From SAR92 bacterium MED-G29 (GTDB lineage: Bacteria > Pseudomonadota > Gammaproteobacteria > Pseudomonadales > Porticoccaceae), in NCBI GenBank assembly GCA_002457245.1, contig NTJY01000001.1, forward strand, positions 1 through 64,000: DNA of 64,000 nt. The letters run 5' to 3'. The stretch's first letter is position 1. Every line of letters starts with the position of its first letter. This document shows positions 40,022 through 50,089 of the stretch, piece after piece. Under the pieces are notes generated by a model. The model ran no database searches. It saw only the letters and a program-made list of their open reading frames with translations, and had not been told where the DNA came from. The translations under genes and the position numbers were made by a program.

Positions 40022-40654
40022 ATGACGAAATCTAAAAATCGCAGTTGGATCCAGAGACATGTTAAAGATCCTTATGTAAAGCAATCTCAAGTCGATGGCT
40101 TTAGATCACGAGCCAGTTATAAATTGCTAGAAATAGTAGAGAAGGATCGATTAATCCGATCAGGAATGACGGTCGTAGACTTAGGAAGTGCTCCTGGCGG
40201 CTGGTCCCAGGTAGCCTCCAGTCTGGTGGGACCCTCTGGAAGCGTTGTTGCTTTGGACATTTTACCCATGGATCCCGTGAGTGGCGTAGAATTTATCCAA
40301 GGAGATTTTACAGAAGATCCAACATGGGGACGATTACAGCAGCTAGTCAAAAACAATTCGGTTGACCTTGTAATTTCGGATATGGCCCCCAATTTAAGTG
40401 GTAGTCAAGAAATTGATCAACCGGCGATGATGCATTTGGCTGAGATGTCCCTTGATCTAGCCTTAAAATCCTTAGACGCCAAAGGTGTCTTCATATCGAA
40501 GCTGTTTCACGGCCAGGGATTTGATCGGTTTGTGCTTGAAGTAAGAAAGCTGTTTAATAAGGTTTCGATTGTAAAACCGAGGGCTTCTAGGCCTAAGTCA
40601 AAGGAAGTGTACATTGTGGCCTCGGGCCCAAAGCTAACTAAAGAGGATGAGTAA
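40022..40654 (+). CDS. rlmE: 23S rRNA (U2552) 2'-O-methyltransferase RlmE
   Basis: A 210-residue FtsJ/RrmJ. SAM motif DLGSAPGGWSQVA, and the K-D-K-E tetrad positions are visible as RSRASYKLLE, ISDMAPNLSG, FISKLFHG and RPKSKEVYIVA. It methylates U2552 in the A loop of the ribosome late in 50S assembly. Its TAA directly abuts the ftsH GTG. The rlmE-ftsH pair is a classic heat-shock unit, though no sigma-32 site fits the 46-bp upstream gap. Confidence 0.96.
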   Translation: MTKSKNRSWIQRHVKDPYVKQSQVDGFRSRASYKLLEIVEKDRLIRSGMTVVDLGSAPGGWSQVASSLVGPSGSVVALDILPMDPVSGVEFIQGDFTEDPTWGRLQQLVKNNSVDLVISDMAPNLSGSQEIDQPAMMHLAEMSLDLALKSLDAKGVFISKLFHGQGFDRFVLEVRKLFNKVSIVKPRASRPKSKEVYIVASGPKLTKEDE

Positions 40655-42568
40655 GTGAACGATCTGGCAAAAAATCTCATAGTATGGGTTATTCTGGCGG
40701 CCGTGCTGATGTCTGTATTTAATAGTTTCTCACCAGAGCCCGAGCAAAATACGATCGACTACTCCACTTTTTTGAATGAGGTACAAAACGATAGAGTCAA
40801 TGAAGTCACTATCGCTGACCTCTTAATTTTTGGTGAACGTAATGACGGGTCGACGTTCAAGTCAGTGCGCCCAAATGTTCAAGATCCTAAGCTGATTGAT
40901 GATTTGATGAATCACAATGTCAAAATTATTGGTAAAGAGCGAGAGGAGCCAAGCCTTTTCTCACAACTGCTTGTCGCAGCATTCCCTATTCTCCTCATTT
41001 TGGCGATTTTTGTGTTTTTTATGCGTCAAATGCAGGGTGGTGGCGGCAAAGGTGGACCGATGAGCTTTGGTAAGAGCAAAGCTAAGTTACTATCAGGTGA
41101 TCAGATCAATACGACGTTTGCAGATGTAGCAGGGGTAGATGAGGCTAAGGAAGATGTGGCAGAACTTGTGGAATTCTTGAGCGATCCAAGCAAGTTTCAA
41201 AGATTAGGAGGTCGAATTCCAAAAGGAGTTTTGATGGTTGGGCCCCCAGGAACAGGCAAAACTCTTCTAGCGAAAGCTATAGCGGGTGAGGCTAAGGTGC
41301 CGTTTTTCTCAATATCTGGTTCCGATTTTGTTGAGATGTTCGTCGGTGTGGGAGCATCCCGAGTCAGAGATATGTTTGAGCAGGCAAAGAAACAAGCCCC
41401 TTGTATTATCTTTATTGATGAGATTGATGCAGTTGGACGTCACAGAGGAGGTGGTTATGGCGGAGGGAATGATGAGCGAGAGCAAACCTTAAATCAGCTT
41501 CTGGTTGAGATGGACGGCTTTGAAGGTAATGAAGGTGTAATCGTGATCGCTGCAACGAATCGTCCAGACGTCCTTGATAAAGCCCTCCTAAGGCCAGGCA
41601 GATTTGATAGGCAGGTTTACGTCAGCCTACCAGACATACGCGGGCGCGAACAAATTTTGAAAGTTCACTCCCGAAAAGTTCCATTAGACGATGCGATTAA
41701 CCTTGGCATACTAGCGAGGGGTACGCCAGGGTTTTCCGGTGCAGACTTAGCTAATTTAGTCAATGAGGCCGCACTGTTTTCTGCTAGAGCAAATCGTAGG
41801 GTTGTCACGATGGAGGAGTTCGAAAAGGCTCGAGACAAAATTATGATGGGCGCGGAGAGACGCTCGATGGTTATGTCAGACAAAGAAAAAACCAATACGG
41901 CATACCATGAGGCCGGGCACGCAATTATAGGAAGGTTAGTGCCTGAACATGATCCCGTTCACAAAGTTACTATAATTCCTCGGGGAAGGGCGCTAGGTGT
42001 AACGCAATATCTCCCAGAGGAAGATCGGTACAGCATGAACAGGACGCAGCTCTTTAGCCAGCTTTGCAGTCTCTTTGGAGGGCGTATAGCAGAGGAGCTT
42101 ATTGGTGGTTTTGATGGTGTAACAACAGGCGCTTCCAACGACATTGAGCGAGCTACTCAGATGGCTCGTAACATGGTAACCAAGTGGGGATTAAACGAAA
42201 AAATGGGGCCAATCCTTTATGGCGAAGATGATTCCCAAGCACCAGGGGGAGGGAACACTCATTATTCGGAAGATACTTCAAGGGAGATTGATCAAGAGGT
42301 AAAATTGATCCTTAACGAAGCTTATGCCAGAGCTATGGAGTTGCTGCAAGCCAACCGAGATATTTTAGAATCGATGAAAGATGCGTTAATGGAATATGAA
42401 ACTATCGATGCGGATCAGGTTGATGATCTGATGAGTAGGAAGAAAGTTAGGCCCCCGAAAGATTGGGATTCAAATGATTATGACAGCCCCTCTGACGGTG
42501 GCAAGTCCTCAAAAGATACATCTGGTGCTGATGGCACACCCTTAGGTGATCCAGTAGAAGGTGTCTAG
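40655..42568 (+). CDS. ftsH: ATP-dependent zinc metalloprotease FtsH
   Basis: A 637-residue AAA+ protease. Two N-terminal membrane helices (about 5-24 and 105-125) flank a periplasmic domain. The AAA module has Walker A GPPGTGKT (about 196), the pore motif in [17 protein letters not shown], Walker B IIFIDEID and the [22 protein letters not shown]. The Zn motif HEAGH is near 417. The start is GTG with GAGG just upstream. It degrades LpxC, sigma-32 and damaged membrane proteins. Confidence 0.97.
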   Translation: MNDLAKNLIVWVILAAVLMSVFNSFSPEPEQNTIDYSTFLNEVQNDRVNEVTIADLLIFGERNDGSTFKSVRPNVQDPKLIDDLMNHNVKIIGKEREEPSLFSQLLVAAFPILLILAIFVFFMRQMQGGGGKGGPMSFGKSKAKLLSGDQINTTFADVAGVDEAKEDVAELVEFLSDPSKFQRLGGRIPKGVLMVGPPGTGKTLLAKAIAGEAKVPFFSISGSDFVEMFVGVGASRVRDMFEQAKKQAPCIIFIDEIDAVGRHRGGGYGGGNDEREQTLNQLLVEMDGFEGNEGVIVIAATNRPDVLDKALLRPGRFDRQVYVSLPDIRGREQILKVHSRKVPLDDAINLGILARGTPGFSGADLANLVNEAALFSARANRRVVTMEEFEKARDKIMMGAERRSMVMSDKEKTNTAYHEAGHAIIGRLVPEHDPVHKVTIIPRGRALGVTQYLPEEDRYSMNRTQLFSQLCSLFGGRIAEELIGGFDGVTTGASNDIERATQMARNMVTKWGLNEKMGPILYGEDDSQAPGGGNTHYSEDTSREIDQEVKLILNEAYARAMELLQANRDILESMKDALMEYETIDADQVDDLMSRKKVRPPKDWDSNDYDSPSDGGKSSKDTSGADGTPLGDPVEGV

Positions 42569-42586
42569 ACATTATATCTGTGTTAC

Positions 42587-42622
42587 AAACCCTGAGTATC
42601 CTCGCGGCCTCAGGGTTTTTTG
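42587..42622 (+). terminator. Intrinsic terminator after ftsH
   Basis: AAACCCTGAG (42587-42596) pairs perfectly with CTCAGGGTTT (42609-42618), followed by further Ts. It should end most rlmE-ftsH transcripts before folP, so folP-glmM may also rely on readthrough or its own promoter. Confidence 0.85.
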
Positions 42623-42640
42623 GTTTAAGAGAGAGTTAAT

Positions 42641-43492
42641 TTGACTGTGTTTTCGTTAAGCTGTGGACAAAAAACTCTCGATCTTTCCAAGCCAGCGATC
42701 ATGGGAATTGTAAACGTCACGCCCGATTCATTTTCTGACGGTGGAAGGCTGTACACAAACTCTCAAGTAGATATAAGCAAAACTCTGCGAACAGTAGAAA
42801 ATATGTTGTTAGAGGGAGCTGATATTATTGATATTGGTGGAGAGTCCACTCGTCCGGGTGCCGCCGAAGTTACTAATCAGCAAGAATTAGATCGCGTAAT
42901 ACCAGTTCTGGATGCCGTCATTGCTCGCTTTGATACCATTGTTTCCATAGATACTAGCACTTCGACAGTAATTAAGGAGGCTGCTGACCGTGGTGCGAGT
43001 TTGATTAATGATGTTCGCGCTCTTAGTCGTGATGGGGCACTTAAAGCTGCTGTCGATTCGCAATTACCGGTTTGCTTAATGCATATGCAGAATCAGCCAA
43101 AAATTATGCAGAGTGCTCCCACTTATTTTGATGTGGTAAACGAAGTTTTTGAATTTTTGATGCTGAGAAAGCAACGCTGCCTAGAAGCTGGTATCGAATC
43201 CTCAAAAATTATTCTCGACCCTGGATTTGGCTTTGGCAAGACCTTGGCTCATAATCTTACCTTGTTCAATGCCATAGAAAAATTCACTGACACAGGGCAT
43301 CCAATTCTTGTTGGAGTTTCAAGAAAATCCATGATTGGACAGATTCTTGGTTTGGAAAATACTGAGAATCGCGTCATAGGAAGTGTCGCCTTGGCTCTGA
43401 TGGCAGCTCAGAGGGGAGCGAAGATTCTGAGAGTGCATGATGTGCTGGAAACGCGGCAAGCAATTGATATGTGGCAATCGACACATTTTTAA
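42641..43492 (+). CDS. folP: Dihydropteroate synthase FolP
   Basis: A 283-residue TIM-barrel enzyme. Motifs: IMGIVNVTPDSFSDGG, DIGGESTRPGA, INDVRAL, ILDPGFGFGKT and VGVSRKSMIG. It joins pABA to the pterin pyrophosphate in folate synthesis and is the sulfonamide target. Start is TTG 42641 with GAGAG 7 nt upstream; a GTG two codons later is the alternative. glmM follows in 16 bp. Confidence 0.96.
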   Translation: MTVFSLSCGQKTLDLSKPAIMGIVNVTPDSFSDGGRLYTNSQVDISKTLRTVENMLLEGADIIDIGGESTRPGAAEVTNQQELDRVIPVLDAVIARFDTIVSIDTSTSTVIKEAADRGASLINDVRALSRDGALKAAVDSQLPVCLMHMQNQPKIMQSAPTYFDVVNEVFEFLMLRKQRCLEAGIESSKIILDPGFGFGKTLAHNLTLFNAIEKFTDTGHPILVGVSRKSMIGQILGLENTENRVIGSVALALMAAQRGAKILRVHDVLETRQAIDMWQSTHF

Positions 43493-43508
43493 GGATGAAT
43501 ATTAAGCA

Positions 43509-44852
43509 ATGAAAAGAAAATATTTTGGAACTGATGGAATTCGCGGCACGGTGGGAGAGCATCCTATTACTGCAGACTTTATGCTGAAGCTTGGGTATGC
43601 GGCGGGTAAAGTTTTAACTAAAAACACTAAAGTTAAGAGGCGTGTTTTAATCGGAAAAGATACTCGTGTTTCGGGTTACATGTTCGAGTCGGCGCTGGAG
43701 GCTGGATTAATTGCTGCTGGTGTTAACGTTGATATGCTTGGTCCTATGCCGACGCCTGCCATCGCCTATTTGACTCGTGCATTCAGGGCCTCGGCAGGCA
43801 TCGTTATTAGTGCATCTCATAACCCTGTTGGAGATAACGGCATTAAATTTTTCTCATCCAATGGTTACAAGCTAGAGGATGCGACTGAATTAGAGATCGA
43901 ATCTCTAATTGATAAGCCCTTAATTACTAATGATTCATTTAACCTAGGAAAGGCCAGAAGGATTAGTGATGCTACAGGTCGTTACGTTGAATTTTGCAAA
44001 GGATCTTTGCCATCTAAATTCAGCTTAGCGGGATTAAAAATTGTTATCGATTGTGCCAATGGAGCCGTCTATAACGCAGCGCCTAAAGTTTTTAAAGAGT
44101 TAGGTGCTGATGTTATTTCTCTAGCTGTCGAACCAAATGGTTTTAACATAAATGATGAATGCGGATCTACCCACATGGGTAAGCTTTGTGCGAGAGTCAT
44201 TGAGGAAGAGGCAGACTTTGGCATCGCCTTTGATGGTGATGGGGACAGGGTGTTGTTTGCTGATGCTCAAGGTGAGATTGTTGATGGCGATGAGTTAATC
44301 TTTATTATTGCACGGCATCGTCATGAATCAGAGCAAGGATGTAATGGGGTTGCTGGCACGTTGATGAGTAATTTGGGGTTGGAGTTGGCCCTCAAAGATC
44401 TAGGAATTCCTTTTGAAAGAACTAGTGTCGGAGATCGTTACGTTGTTGAGGCTTTAAAAAACAATGGTTGGAGTCTCGGAGGTGAAGGATCTGGCCATGT
44501 GCTCTGTAGTGACTTAAATACCACGGGAGACGGTATTGTTGCCGCATTGCAAGTAGTAAAAGCAATATCCCATAGCGGTATCACCCTTTGTAAATTAAAA
44601 AAGCAAATGCGAAAATTCCCACAAGTTATGATAAATGTTCGTTTATCAAAAAAGGTAGATATTAGTGATAATGAGGCGATTAATAAATCAGTGTATGCCG
44701 CGGAGGAGGTACTCTCTGGCCGAGGAAGAGTGCTCCTTAGGCCGTCAGGTACAGAACCGATAATAAGAGTAATGGTAGAAGGTGATAATCAAGAGTTAGT
44801 TGAGCAGCAGGTTAAGATTATTGCTGGTGTTGTCGAAGAGCAGGTAGGTTAA
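43509..44852 (+). CDS. glmM: Phosphoglucosamine mutase GlmM
   Basis: A 447-residue alpha-D-phosphohexomutase. FGTDGIRG at residues 6-13, the phosphoserine loop with Ser103 in [16 protein letters not shown], the Mg2+ loop [13 protein letters not shown], the sugar loop GGEGSGH and the phosphate loop [14 protein letters not shown]. It converts GlcN-6-P to GlcN-1-P for UDP-GlcNAc, feeding MurA. Conserved folP-glmM-tpiA-secG order. Confidence 0.97.
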   Translation: MKRKYFGTDGIRGTVGEHPITADFMLKLGYAAGKVLTKNTKVKRRVLIGKDTRVSGYMFESALEAGLIAAGVNVDMLGPMPTPAIAYLTRAFRASAGIVISASHNPVGDNGIKFFSSNGYKLEDATELEIESLIDKPLITNDSFNLGKARRISDATGRYVEFCKGSLPSKFSLAGLKIVIDCANGAVYNAAPKVFKELGADVISLAVEPNGFNINDECGSTHMGKLCARVIEEEADFGIAFDGDGDRVLFADAQGEIVDGDELIFIIARHRHESEQGCNGVAGTLMSNLGLELALKDLGIPFERTSVGDRYVVEALKNNGWSLGGEGSGHVLCSDLNTTGDGIVAALQVVKAISHSGITLCKLKKQMRKFPQVMINVRLSKKVDISDNEAINKSVYAAEEVLSGRGRVLLRPSGTEPIIRVMVEGDNQELVEQQVKIIAGVVEEQVG

Positions 44853-44957
44853 AGAAATTTAGTGAATGTAAAGTGGTTTCCCAGTTGTAAAAAGCGTTCT
44901 TGTCGGGTAGGATCTGCGACCTTTTGCAAAGTACTTCCATTTGGAGTTTGAGAGATA

Positions 44958-45695
44958 ATGAAACCTCTCCTCGCTGGAAATTGGAAAATGCACGGGTTGT
45001 CCGGCAGTGCGAAAGTATTGGCACGTCGCTTGGCGGAATTAGATCTCACCTCTATGGACATTGATGTAGTGGTGTTTCCCCCGAATGTGCATGCGCGTAT
45101 TGTCTTCGATGAGATTGCTAAGAGTGATCTTGGATTAGGCGCGCAAAACATGTCTGAACATGCATCGGGTGCCTTCACTGGTGAGATTTCTGGCGAGATG
45201 TTGCGTGAAGTGGGCTGTGACTATGTACTGGTAGGTCACTCGGAGAGACGTTCATTGTTTTCTGAATCGTCGGATTTGGTTGCAGAAAAATTTAGATCAG
45301 CTCAGAGTAGCCGAATGACTCCAATCCTTTGTGTGGGAGAGTCATTGGAGCAGCGACAACAAGGTATGACCTCAAAGGTTATAGACGAGCAAATCGATGC
45401 AGTGCTGAATTTAGTCGGGCCTTCTGATCTATGTAGAGGCGTAATCGCTTATGAACCACTTTGGGCGATAGGCACGGGTAAAGTTGCAAGCCCAATGCAG
45501 GCTCAGAAGGTTCATGCTGAGATTAGGGCTAAGTTAGGTGGAGAAGGCTCAGGAACAAGATTGTTATACGGTGGTAGTTTAACCTCAAAAAATGCAGCTG
45601 GACTTTTCGCAGAACCAGATATAGATGGTGGGTTGGTCGGTGGTGCTTCTCTCGATGGAGAAGAATTTATAAAAATTGCACGTTTATTAGCATAG
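44958..45695 (+). CDS. tpiA: Triosephosphate isomerase
   Basis: A 245-residue TIM. Catalytic residues: Lys10 in AGNWKMHG, His94 in VGHSERR and Glu166 in AYEPLWAIGTG. The phosphate loop LYGGSLTSKNA and GGLVGGASL are present. It interconverts DHAP and G3P. About 105 bp separate it from glmM; no clear terminator is in that gap. Confidence 0.97.
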   Translation: MKPLLAGNWKMHGLSGSAKVLARRLAELDLTSMDIDVVVFPPNVHARIVFDEIAKSDLGLGAQNMSEHASGAFTGEISGEMLREVGCDYVLVGHSERRSLFSESSDLVAEKFRSAQSSRMTPILCVGESLEQRQQGMTSKVIDEQIDAVLNLVGPSDLCRGVIAYEPLWAIGTGKVASPMQAQKVHAEIRAKLGGEGSGTRLLYGGSLTSKNAAGLFAEPDIDGGLVGGASLDGEEFIKIARLLA

Positions 45696-45711
45696 AAGGT
45701 ATTTAAAAATC

Positions 45712-46074
45712 ATGGAAAAGTTTATTTTAATCTTTCATTTTTTAGTGGCAGTGGCACTGATCGGTCTCGTACTGATTCAACAAGGTAAGGGTGCAGAGGC
45801 TGGGGCATCCTTCGGTGCTGGAGCGTCACAAACTGTGTTTGGAAGTGCGGGCGGATGGAATTTCTTCAGCAAAGCAACTACCGTTTTGGCAACTATTTTC
45901 TTTGCTACGAGTTTAAGTTTAGCTATTACCGCGAAAAATAAAACTGTTATAGATGATTTTGCGGTTCCCCAAATTGAGAGTTTACAATCTGAATTGCCTT
46001 TGGAGTCAGATTTACCCTCCCTATCTACTGATGATGGAGTGTCCTACTCTGATCAGTCTGATATCCCCCAGTAA
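45712..46074 (+). CDS. secG: Preprotein translocase subunit SecG
   Basis: A 120-residue SecG with two membrane helices (about 4-22, 53-72) joined by the conserved loop VLIQQGKGAEAGASFGAGASQTVFGSAG (as LIQQGKGAE and GASQTVFGS). The C-terminal tail is acidic and Ser-rich. It assists SecYE. tRNA-Leu lies 34 bp downstream, as in E. coli. Confidence 0.96.
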   Translation: MEKFILIFHFLVAVALIGLVLIQQGKGAEAGASFGAGASQTVFGSAGGWNFFSKATTVLATIFFATSLSLAITAKNKTVIDDFAVPQIESLQSELPLESDLPSLSTDDGVSYSDQSDIPQ

Positions 46075-46108
46075 AATTTAGAATTCAGAGGTTCATTGAA
46101 GTTAAGTT

Positions 46109-46193
46109 GCGGATGTGGCGGAATTGGTAGACGCGCTATCTTGAGGGGGTAGTAACTTAGGTTGTGGGGGTTCAAGTCCCCCCATCCGCACCA
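46109..46193 (+). tRNA. tRNA-Leu (anticodon GAG)
   Basis: An 85-nt class II tRNA with encoded CCA. Acceptor GCGGATG pairs with CATCCGC, discriminator A. The anticodon stem CTATC/GGTAG encloses the loop TTGAGGG, anticodon GAG. A variable arm and T-loop TTCAAGT are visible. secG-tRNA-Leu(GAG) is the conserved gammaproteobacterial arrangement and the tRNA is probably processed from the secG transcript. Confidence 0.96.
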
Positions 46194-46266
46194 CTTAAAC
46201 TTTAAATTTTACGAATTAAAAAATACATCGTAATTATTAATCATCATCCTTCTCAAAACCCTAGTT

Positions 46267-46683
46267 TTATCCTAACATTAAAAAATATCCAGCATTGTAG
46301 GTAGTGTGTAAAGTAATTGGTGCCAGAATATGGTTTACACGCTCCTGAATATAGCCGAACGTGATTGATGGTATGACAACTGCGAGTGCCCAAAGTGGTG
46401 GATGGCTAATAAAGTGCAAGGAAACAAACAATGCACTAGTAATTAGATTAGCTTGAGAAATAATTAACCAGTTCTTAGAAAACTGTTTGGCTATAGTTGG
46501 TTGGATTAATCCTCTAAATAAAATCTCTTCCAAAATTGGGTAAAGTAAAATTAAAGTGAAAAATAACTTTAGGTCCTCTATCTGTTGAAATCCGTTATAA
46601 ATATATAGCAATAGCCAAAAGGGTATAGGAATTAAAACTAGACTTATAAAAACATAATCTTTGTAGAAATTTTTTACTGCCAA
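46267..46683 (-). CDS. Small CPBP-family intramembrane protease-like protein
   Basis: A 138-residue membrane protein. The CPBP (Rce1-like) glutamic protease motifs are present: EEILFRG (EExxxR, near residues 52-58), the second motif FxxxH in FVSLHF, and the C-terminal HTTYNAG. Only about four helices are seen, whereas most CPBP proteins are longer. It may process or modify membrane peptides; the substrate is unknown. It is inserted, on the opposite strand, between tRNA-Leu and djlA, in a stretch visibly more AT-rich than its neighbours, which hints at horizontal acquisition beside a tRNA gene. Confidence 0.8.
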   Translation of the reverse strand: MAVKNFYKDYVFISLVLIPIPFWLLLYIYNGFQQIEDLKLFFTLILLYPILEEILFRGLIQPTIAKQFSKNWLIISQANLITSALFVSLHFISHPPLWALAVVIPSITFGYIQERVNHILAPITLHTTYNAGYFLMLG

Positions 46684-46864
46684 TAGACTGGTACTCTAGA
46701 AATAGTTAATAAGTTCGGTGCCTGCATAAAAGAGGCATCGGGCTATACAGTATAACCTACTTAGAATTTTCACAATTAGCCTCTGGTTTAAACCCAAGTG
46801 CTTATTGCAAATGCTTTTGATACAGTTAACAAAAAAAATAATTTGATTGTTTAAGGGCTAAACA

Positions 46865-47653
46865 ATGCTAGGTAAAATTATCGGTGGCTACATTGGCTTT
46901 ATTGTTTCCGGAGGTTTTTTTGGTTTAATTTTAGGAGTCTACTTAGGGCATCAAATTGATGTAGCTCGGTCGAAACCTATTACTGGAGGTCAACAACAGC
47001 GTGTAAGTAATTCTTTCTTTATAACCGTATTTAGCCTGTTAGGCCATATTGCTAAAGCAGATGGGCGTATTTCAAGTGATGAAATAGCACAATCTGAGAC
47101 TCTGATGAATAAAATGGGTCTTGATGCTAGCAGCAGGAAGAGGGCAATAGATTTATTCAAAGATGGTGCAAAGAGTGGCTTCTCGATAGATCAGACCATG
47201 CAGGACTTCATGGAAGCGTGTGGAAGATACAATAACCTGAAGCAGCAGTTACTCAACTACCTTATTTCTTTGGCAATGGCTGATGGAAATTTGCATTTCT
47301 CCGAACAGAATGTATTGGAGAGAGTTGCCCATCATTTGGGATTCAATGCGAGGCAGTTCAAACAATTTATTGAGATGATCAAAGCCCAATCACAATTTGG
47401 GGGTTCATCGTCAGGTTCGAGGCAAGCTAAGCCATCAAAATATGAAATAACGGATGCTTACCGCGCCTTAGGGGTAAGTGCTGATGATTCAGATAGTCAA
47501 ATCAAAAGAGCTTACCGTAAATTAATAAGTCAAAATCATCCTGATAAATTGATTGGACAAGGGATGCCCAAAGAAATGGTCAATTTGGCAACCGAAAAGA
47601 CTCAAGAGATACAGGCAGCATACGAATTAATAGCCGCACATCGGAATTCATAG
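46865..47653 (+). CDS. djlA: Co-chaperone DjlA
   Basis: A 262-residue membrane-anchored J-protein. An N-terminal Gly-rich membrane helix (IIGGYIGFIVSGGFFGLILGV), a TerB-like domain (LLGHIAKADGRISSDEI... MADGNLHFSEQ), and a C-terminal J domain with HPD in NHPDKLI. DjlA stimulates DnaK at the inner membrane. It is separated from the tRNA-fMet promoter by about 70 bp. Confidence 0.93.
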   Translation: MLGKIIGGYIGFIVSGGFFGLILGVYLGHQIDVARSKPITGGQQQRVSNSFFITVFSLLGHIAKADGRISSDEIAQSETLMNKMGLDASSRKRAIDLFKDGAKSGFSIDQTMQDFMEACGRYNNLKQQLLNYLISLAMADGNLHFSEQNVLERVAHHLGFNARQFKQFIEMIKAQSQFGGSSSGSRQAKPSKYEITDAYRALGVSADDSDSQIKRAYRKLISQNHPDKLIGQGMPKEMVNLATEKTQEIQAAYELIAAHRNS

Positions 47654-47723
47654 GGGCAGTAAATATTCGTAAATTACACTTGAAGCTAACAGTGCTTTAT
47701 TCATTAGGATGTTTAATGGCTTG

Positions 47724-47752
47724 TTGACCTGATGCTAACGCCTACCTATAAT
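47724..47752 (+). promoter_or_regulatory. Strong sigma-70 promoter of tRNA-fMet and rimP operon
   Basis: TTGACC (47724-47729), 17-bp spacer, TATAAT (47747-47752). Transcription should start near 47759. The first bases form a short CCTCC/GGAGG hairpin before the tRNA. This is the best vegetative promoter in the window. Confidence 0.88.
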
Positions 47753-47801
47753 GCACGTCCTCCGGTGGAGGGTGGTTAAAGTTGTTCGACCACGGTGTCG
47801 G

Positions 47802-47878
<77 letters not shown>

Positions 47879-47938
47879 ATTTAGATATTAGGCACTAAAA
47901 TTATGTGCGCCGCTTACATTTTGTATTGAGCGTATAAG

Positions 47939-48010
47939 GACGTAGAAAAAGGGAAGTCCGTTGATAAGTTGGACACTTTCTACGAGAACATTGCATCTGG
48001 TCTGATGCAG
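47939..48010 (+). ncRNA. Structured 5' leader of rimP-nusA-infB
   Basis: Between tRNA-fMet and rimP the RNA can fold into an outer stem CGTAGAAA (47941-47948) with TTTCTACG (47977-47984), enclosing GTCC/GGAC (47956-47959 with 47971-47974), then a second hairpin TGCATC (47992-47997) with GATGCA (48004-48009). It is followed by two terminator hairpins. A conserved rimP-leader RNA has been described in bacteria; whether this is it needs a covariance search. Confidence 0.55.
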
Positions 48011-48018
48011 AATCGAGG

Positions 48019-48042
48019 AGCCCCACTATGGGGCTTTTCTTT
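48019..48042 (+). terminator. First terminator hairpin in the rimP leader
   Basis: AGCCCC (48019-48024) pairs with GGGGCT (48030-48035), loop ACTAT, followed by TTTTCTTT. Intrinsic terminator or attenuator 48 bp before rimP. Confidence 0.75.
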
Positions 48043-48052
48043 AGAATAGCGT

Positions 48053-48075
48053 AAATGGGCCCAGGCCCATTTTTT
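48053..48075 (+). terminator. Second terminator hairpin in the rimP leader
   Basis: AAATGGGC (48053-48060) pairs with GCCCATTT (48065-48072), loop CCAG, followed by TTTG. The T run ends a few bases before the rimP Shine-Dalgarno GGGAG, so the hairpin could affect both transcription and translation. Confidence 0.7.
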
Positions 48076-48089
48076 GTTGGGAGATTTAA

Positions 48090-48548
48090 ATGGCTGTGCT
48101 TGACAGTAAGATTAGTCAATTACTTGAACCAGCAATCGAGGCATTAGGATATGAGCTCTGGGGAATTGATCTCCAGATGGGATCTAGAGTTAAGCTTTTG
48201 AGGATCTACATCGATAGAAGCGAAGATCTGGTAGGTATTGATGACTGTGAGCGTGTAAGTCGTCAAGCAAGCAGTATTTTAGACGTAGAGGAAGCCATAA
48301 ATGGTGAGTATGTTTTAGAGGTTTCATCACCAGGAATGGATCGCCCACTTTATGGGCTTGGCCAATATGAAAAGTATATTGGAGAAGATATTTCGCTTAA
48401 ACTTCGTTTTCCCTATCAGGGGCAACGTAATTTTAAGGGCCGGCTAGCAGGGATTGACGGTGATGAAATAATTTTGGTGGTTGCAGATCATGAGTATTTG
48501 TTTCCTGTTGAGGGTATAGAGAGGGCTAACGTGATTCCTCAGTTTTGA
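48090..48548 (+). CDS. rimP: Ribosome maturation factor RimP
   Basis: A 152-residue RimP. N-terminal alpha/beta domain (LEPAIEALGYELWGIDL, LLRIYIDR), the signature YVLEVSSPGMDRPL, and the C-terminal SH3-like domain with a GDEIILVV strand. It aids 30S assembly. GGGAG precedes the ATG. First gene of rimP-nusA-infB. Confidence 0.96.
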   Translation: MAVLDSKISQLLEPAIEALGYELWGIDLQMGSRVKLLRIYIDRSEDLVGIDDCERVSRQASSILDVEEAINGEYVLEVSSPGMDRPLYGLGQYEKYIGEDISLKLRFPYQGQRNFKGRLAGIDGDEIILVVADHEYLFPVEGIERANVIPQF

Positions 48549-48566
48549 GGCATGTGGAGTTAATAA

Positions 48567-50060
48567 ATGAGTAAAGAAATTTTAATGGTGGCCGAGGCCG
48601 TTTCTAATGAAAAAGGCGTCGATCAAGAAATAATTTTCGAGGCTATTGAGCAAGCATTGGCAACGGCGACCAAGAAGCGCTATGACGAAGGAGCAAATAT
48701 TCGAGTAGTGATCGATAGAGAGACAGGAGACTATGAATCTTTTCGCTGGTGGGATGTGGTTGCGGATGATGTATTAGCGGAGCTAGGAACGCAATTTACT
48801 ACTGAAGAGGCAATTGAAAAGGATGCTACTTTAACAGTAGGAGATGTTTTTGAAGAAACAGTTGAGAATATTGCTTTTGGAAGAATCGCAGCTCAAACCG
48901 CTAAGCAAGTAATTGTTCAAAGGGTAAAGGATGCTGAGAGAGAAATCATTGTTAACCGATTTAAGCATCGGGTAGGAGAATTACTTAATGGAACTGTTAA
49001 GAAGGTTACTAGGGATCATATTGTTGTTGATTTTGGTGACAATGCCGAGGGTTTATTACCGCGAGAGGAGCTCGTTGGAAGAGAAATTTTCCGCATAAAT
49101 GATCGTACTCGAGTTATTTTACTTGGAATAAGAGAGGAGACAAGAGGTCCTCAACTTCTAGTTTCTCGCGCGACTTCCGATATGCTGGTGCAATTATTCC
49201 AAATAGAAGTGCCAGAAATTTCCGAGGGTATAATCGAAATTAAAGGTGCTGCCAGAGATCCAGGACAGAGAGCTAAAATTGCTGTTAAAAGTAAAGATGC
49301 CAGAATTGATCCTGTTGGAGCTTGCGTAGGAATGCGTGGTGCGCGTGTGCAGGCAGTTTCAAATGATTTAGATGATGAACGAGTCGATATTATTCTATGG
49401 GATGATAATCCGGCTCAGCTTGTGATTAATGCAATGGCACCTGCTGAGGTTGAATCTCTTATCGTGGATGAAGATACCCATTCAATGGATGTTGCTGTGA
49501 ATGCTGACAACCTTGCTCAGGCGATTGGTAAGGGAGGGCAAAACGTGCGACTCGCCTCTGAGCTTACAGGCTGGGTTATTAATGTGATGACTGTAGAAGA
49601 TGCAAGAGAGAAGCAAGAAGCTGAATCTTCCAACTTTGTCGAAAGCTTGATGGAAGCTCTCGATGTTGATGAGGATGTAGCTTTAGTTCTTGTGGAGGAG
49701 GGCTTCACTAGTATTGAAGAAGTCGCTTATGTGCCACTAGAAGAGATGAGTGCGATTGAAGGATTTGACGAAGATATCGCAGAGGAACTCCGCGCTCGTG
49801 CAAAGGACGCCCTTTTGACACGAGCTCTAGCGAGCGAAGAGGAACTTTCTAATACTGAGCCAGCGGACGATTTGCTCGAGATGGACGGTATGGATAAGGC
49901 ATTAGCGTATAAGCTTGCTGCAAAAAACATAATAACGATGGAAGACCTTGCTGAACAAGCAGTGGATGATCTATTGGATATCGATGAGATAAATGAAGAA
50001 AGAGCGGCAGCTCTAATTATGACTGCCCGCGCGCCTTGGTTCGCTGAAGAGAGCGAATAA
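48567..50060 (+). CDS. nusA: Transcription termination/antitermination factor NusA
   Basis: A 497-residue NusA. NTD (EILMVAEAVSNEKG), S1 domain (GELLNGTVKKVTRDHIVVDFG as GTVKKV and IVVDFG), KH1 (VGACVGMRGARVQAV), KH2 (AIGKGGQNVRLASELTGW) and two C-terminal acidic AR repeats (about 360-425 and 435-495), each with a helix-hairpin-helix-like pattern. It binds RNA polymerase; in E. coli it represses its own leader, which fits the tandem terminators upstream. Confidence 0.97.
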   Translation: MSKEILMVAEAVSNEKGVDQEIIFEAIEQALATATKKRYDEGANIRVVIDRETGDYESFRWWDVVADDVLAELGTQFTTEEAIEKDATLTVGDVFEETVENIAFGRIAAQTAKQVIVQRVKDAEREIIVNRFKHRVGELLNGTVKKVTRDHIVVDFGDNAEGLLPREELVGREIFRINDRTRVILLGIREETRGPQLLVSRATSDMLVQLFQIEVPEISEGIIEIKGAARDPGQRAKIAVKSKDARIDPVGACVGMRGARVQAVSNDLDDERVDIILWDDNPAQLVINAMAPAEVESLIVDEDTHSMDVAVNADNLAQAIGKGGQNVRLASELTGWVINVMTVEDAREKQEAESSNFVESLMEALDVDEDVALVLVEEGFTSIEEVAYVPLEEMSAIEGFDEDIAEELRARAKDALLTRALASEEELSNTEPADDLLEMDGMDKALAYKLAAKNIITMEDLAEQAVDDLLDIDEINEERAAALIMTARAPWFAEESE

Positions 50061-50089
50061 TTAATCGGGTCGTACACAGAGGATAATCG

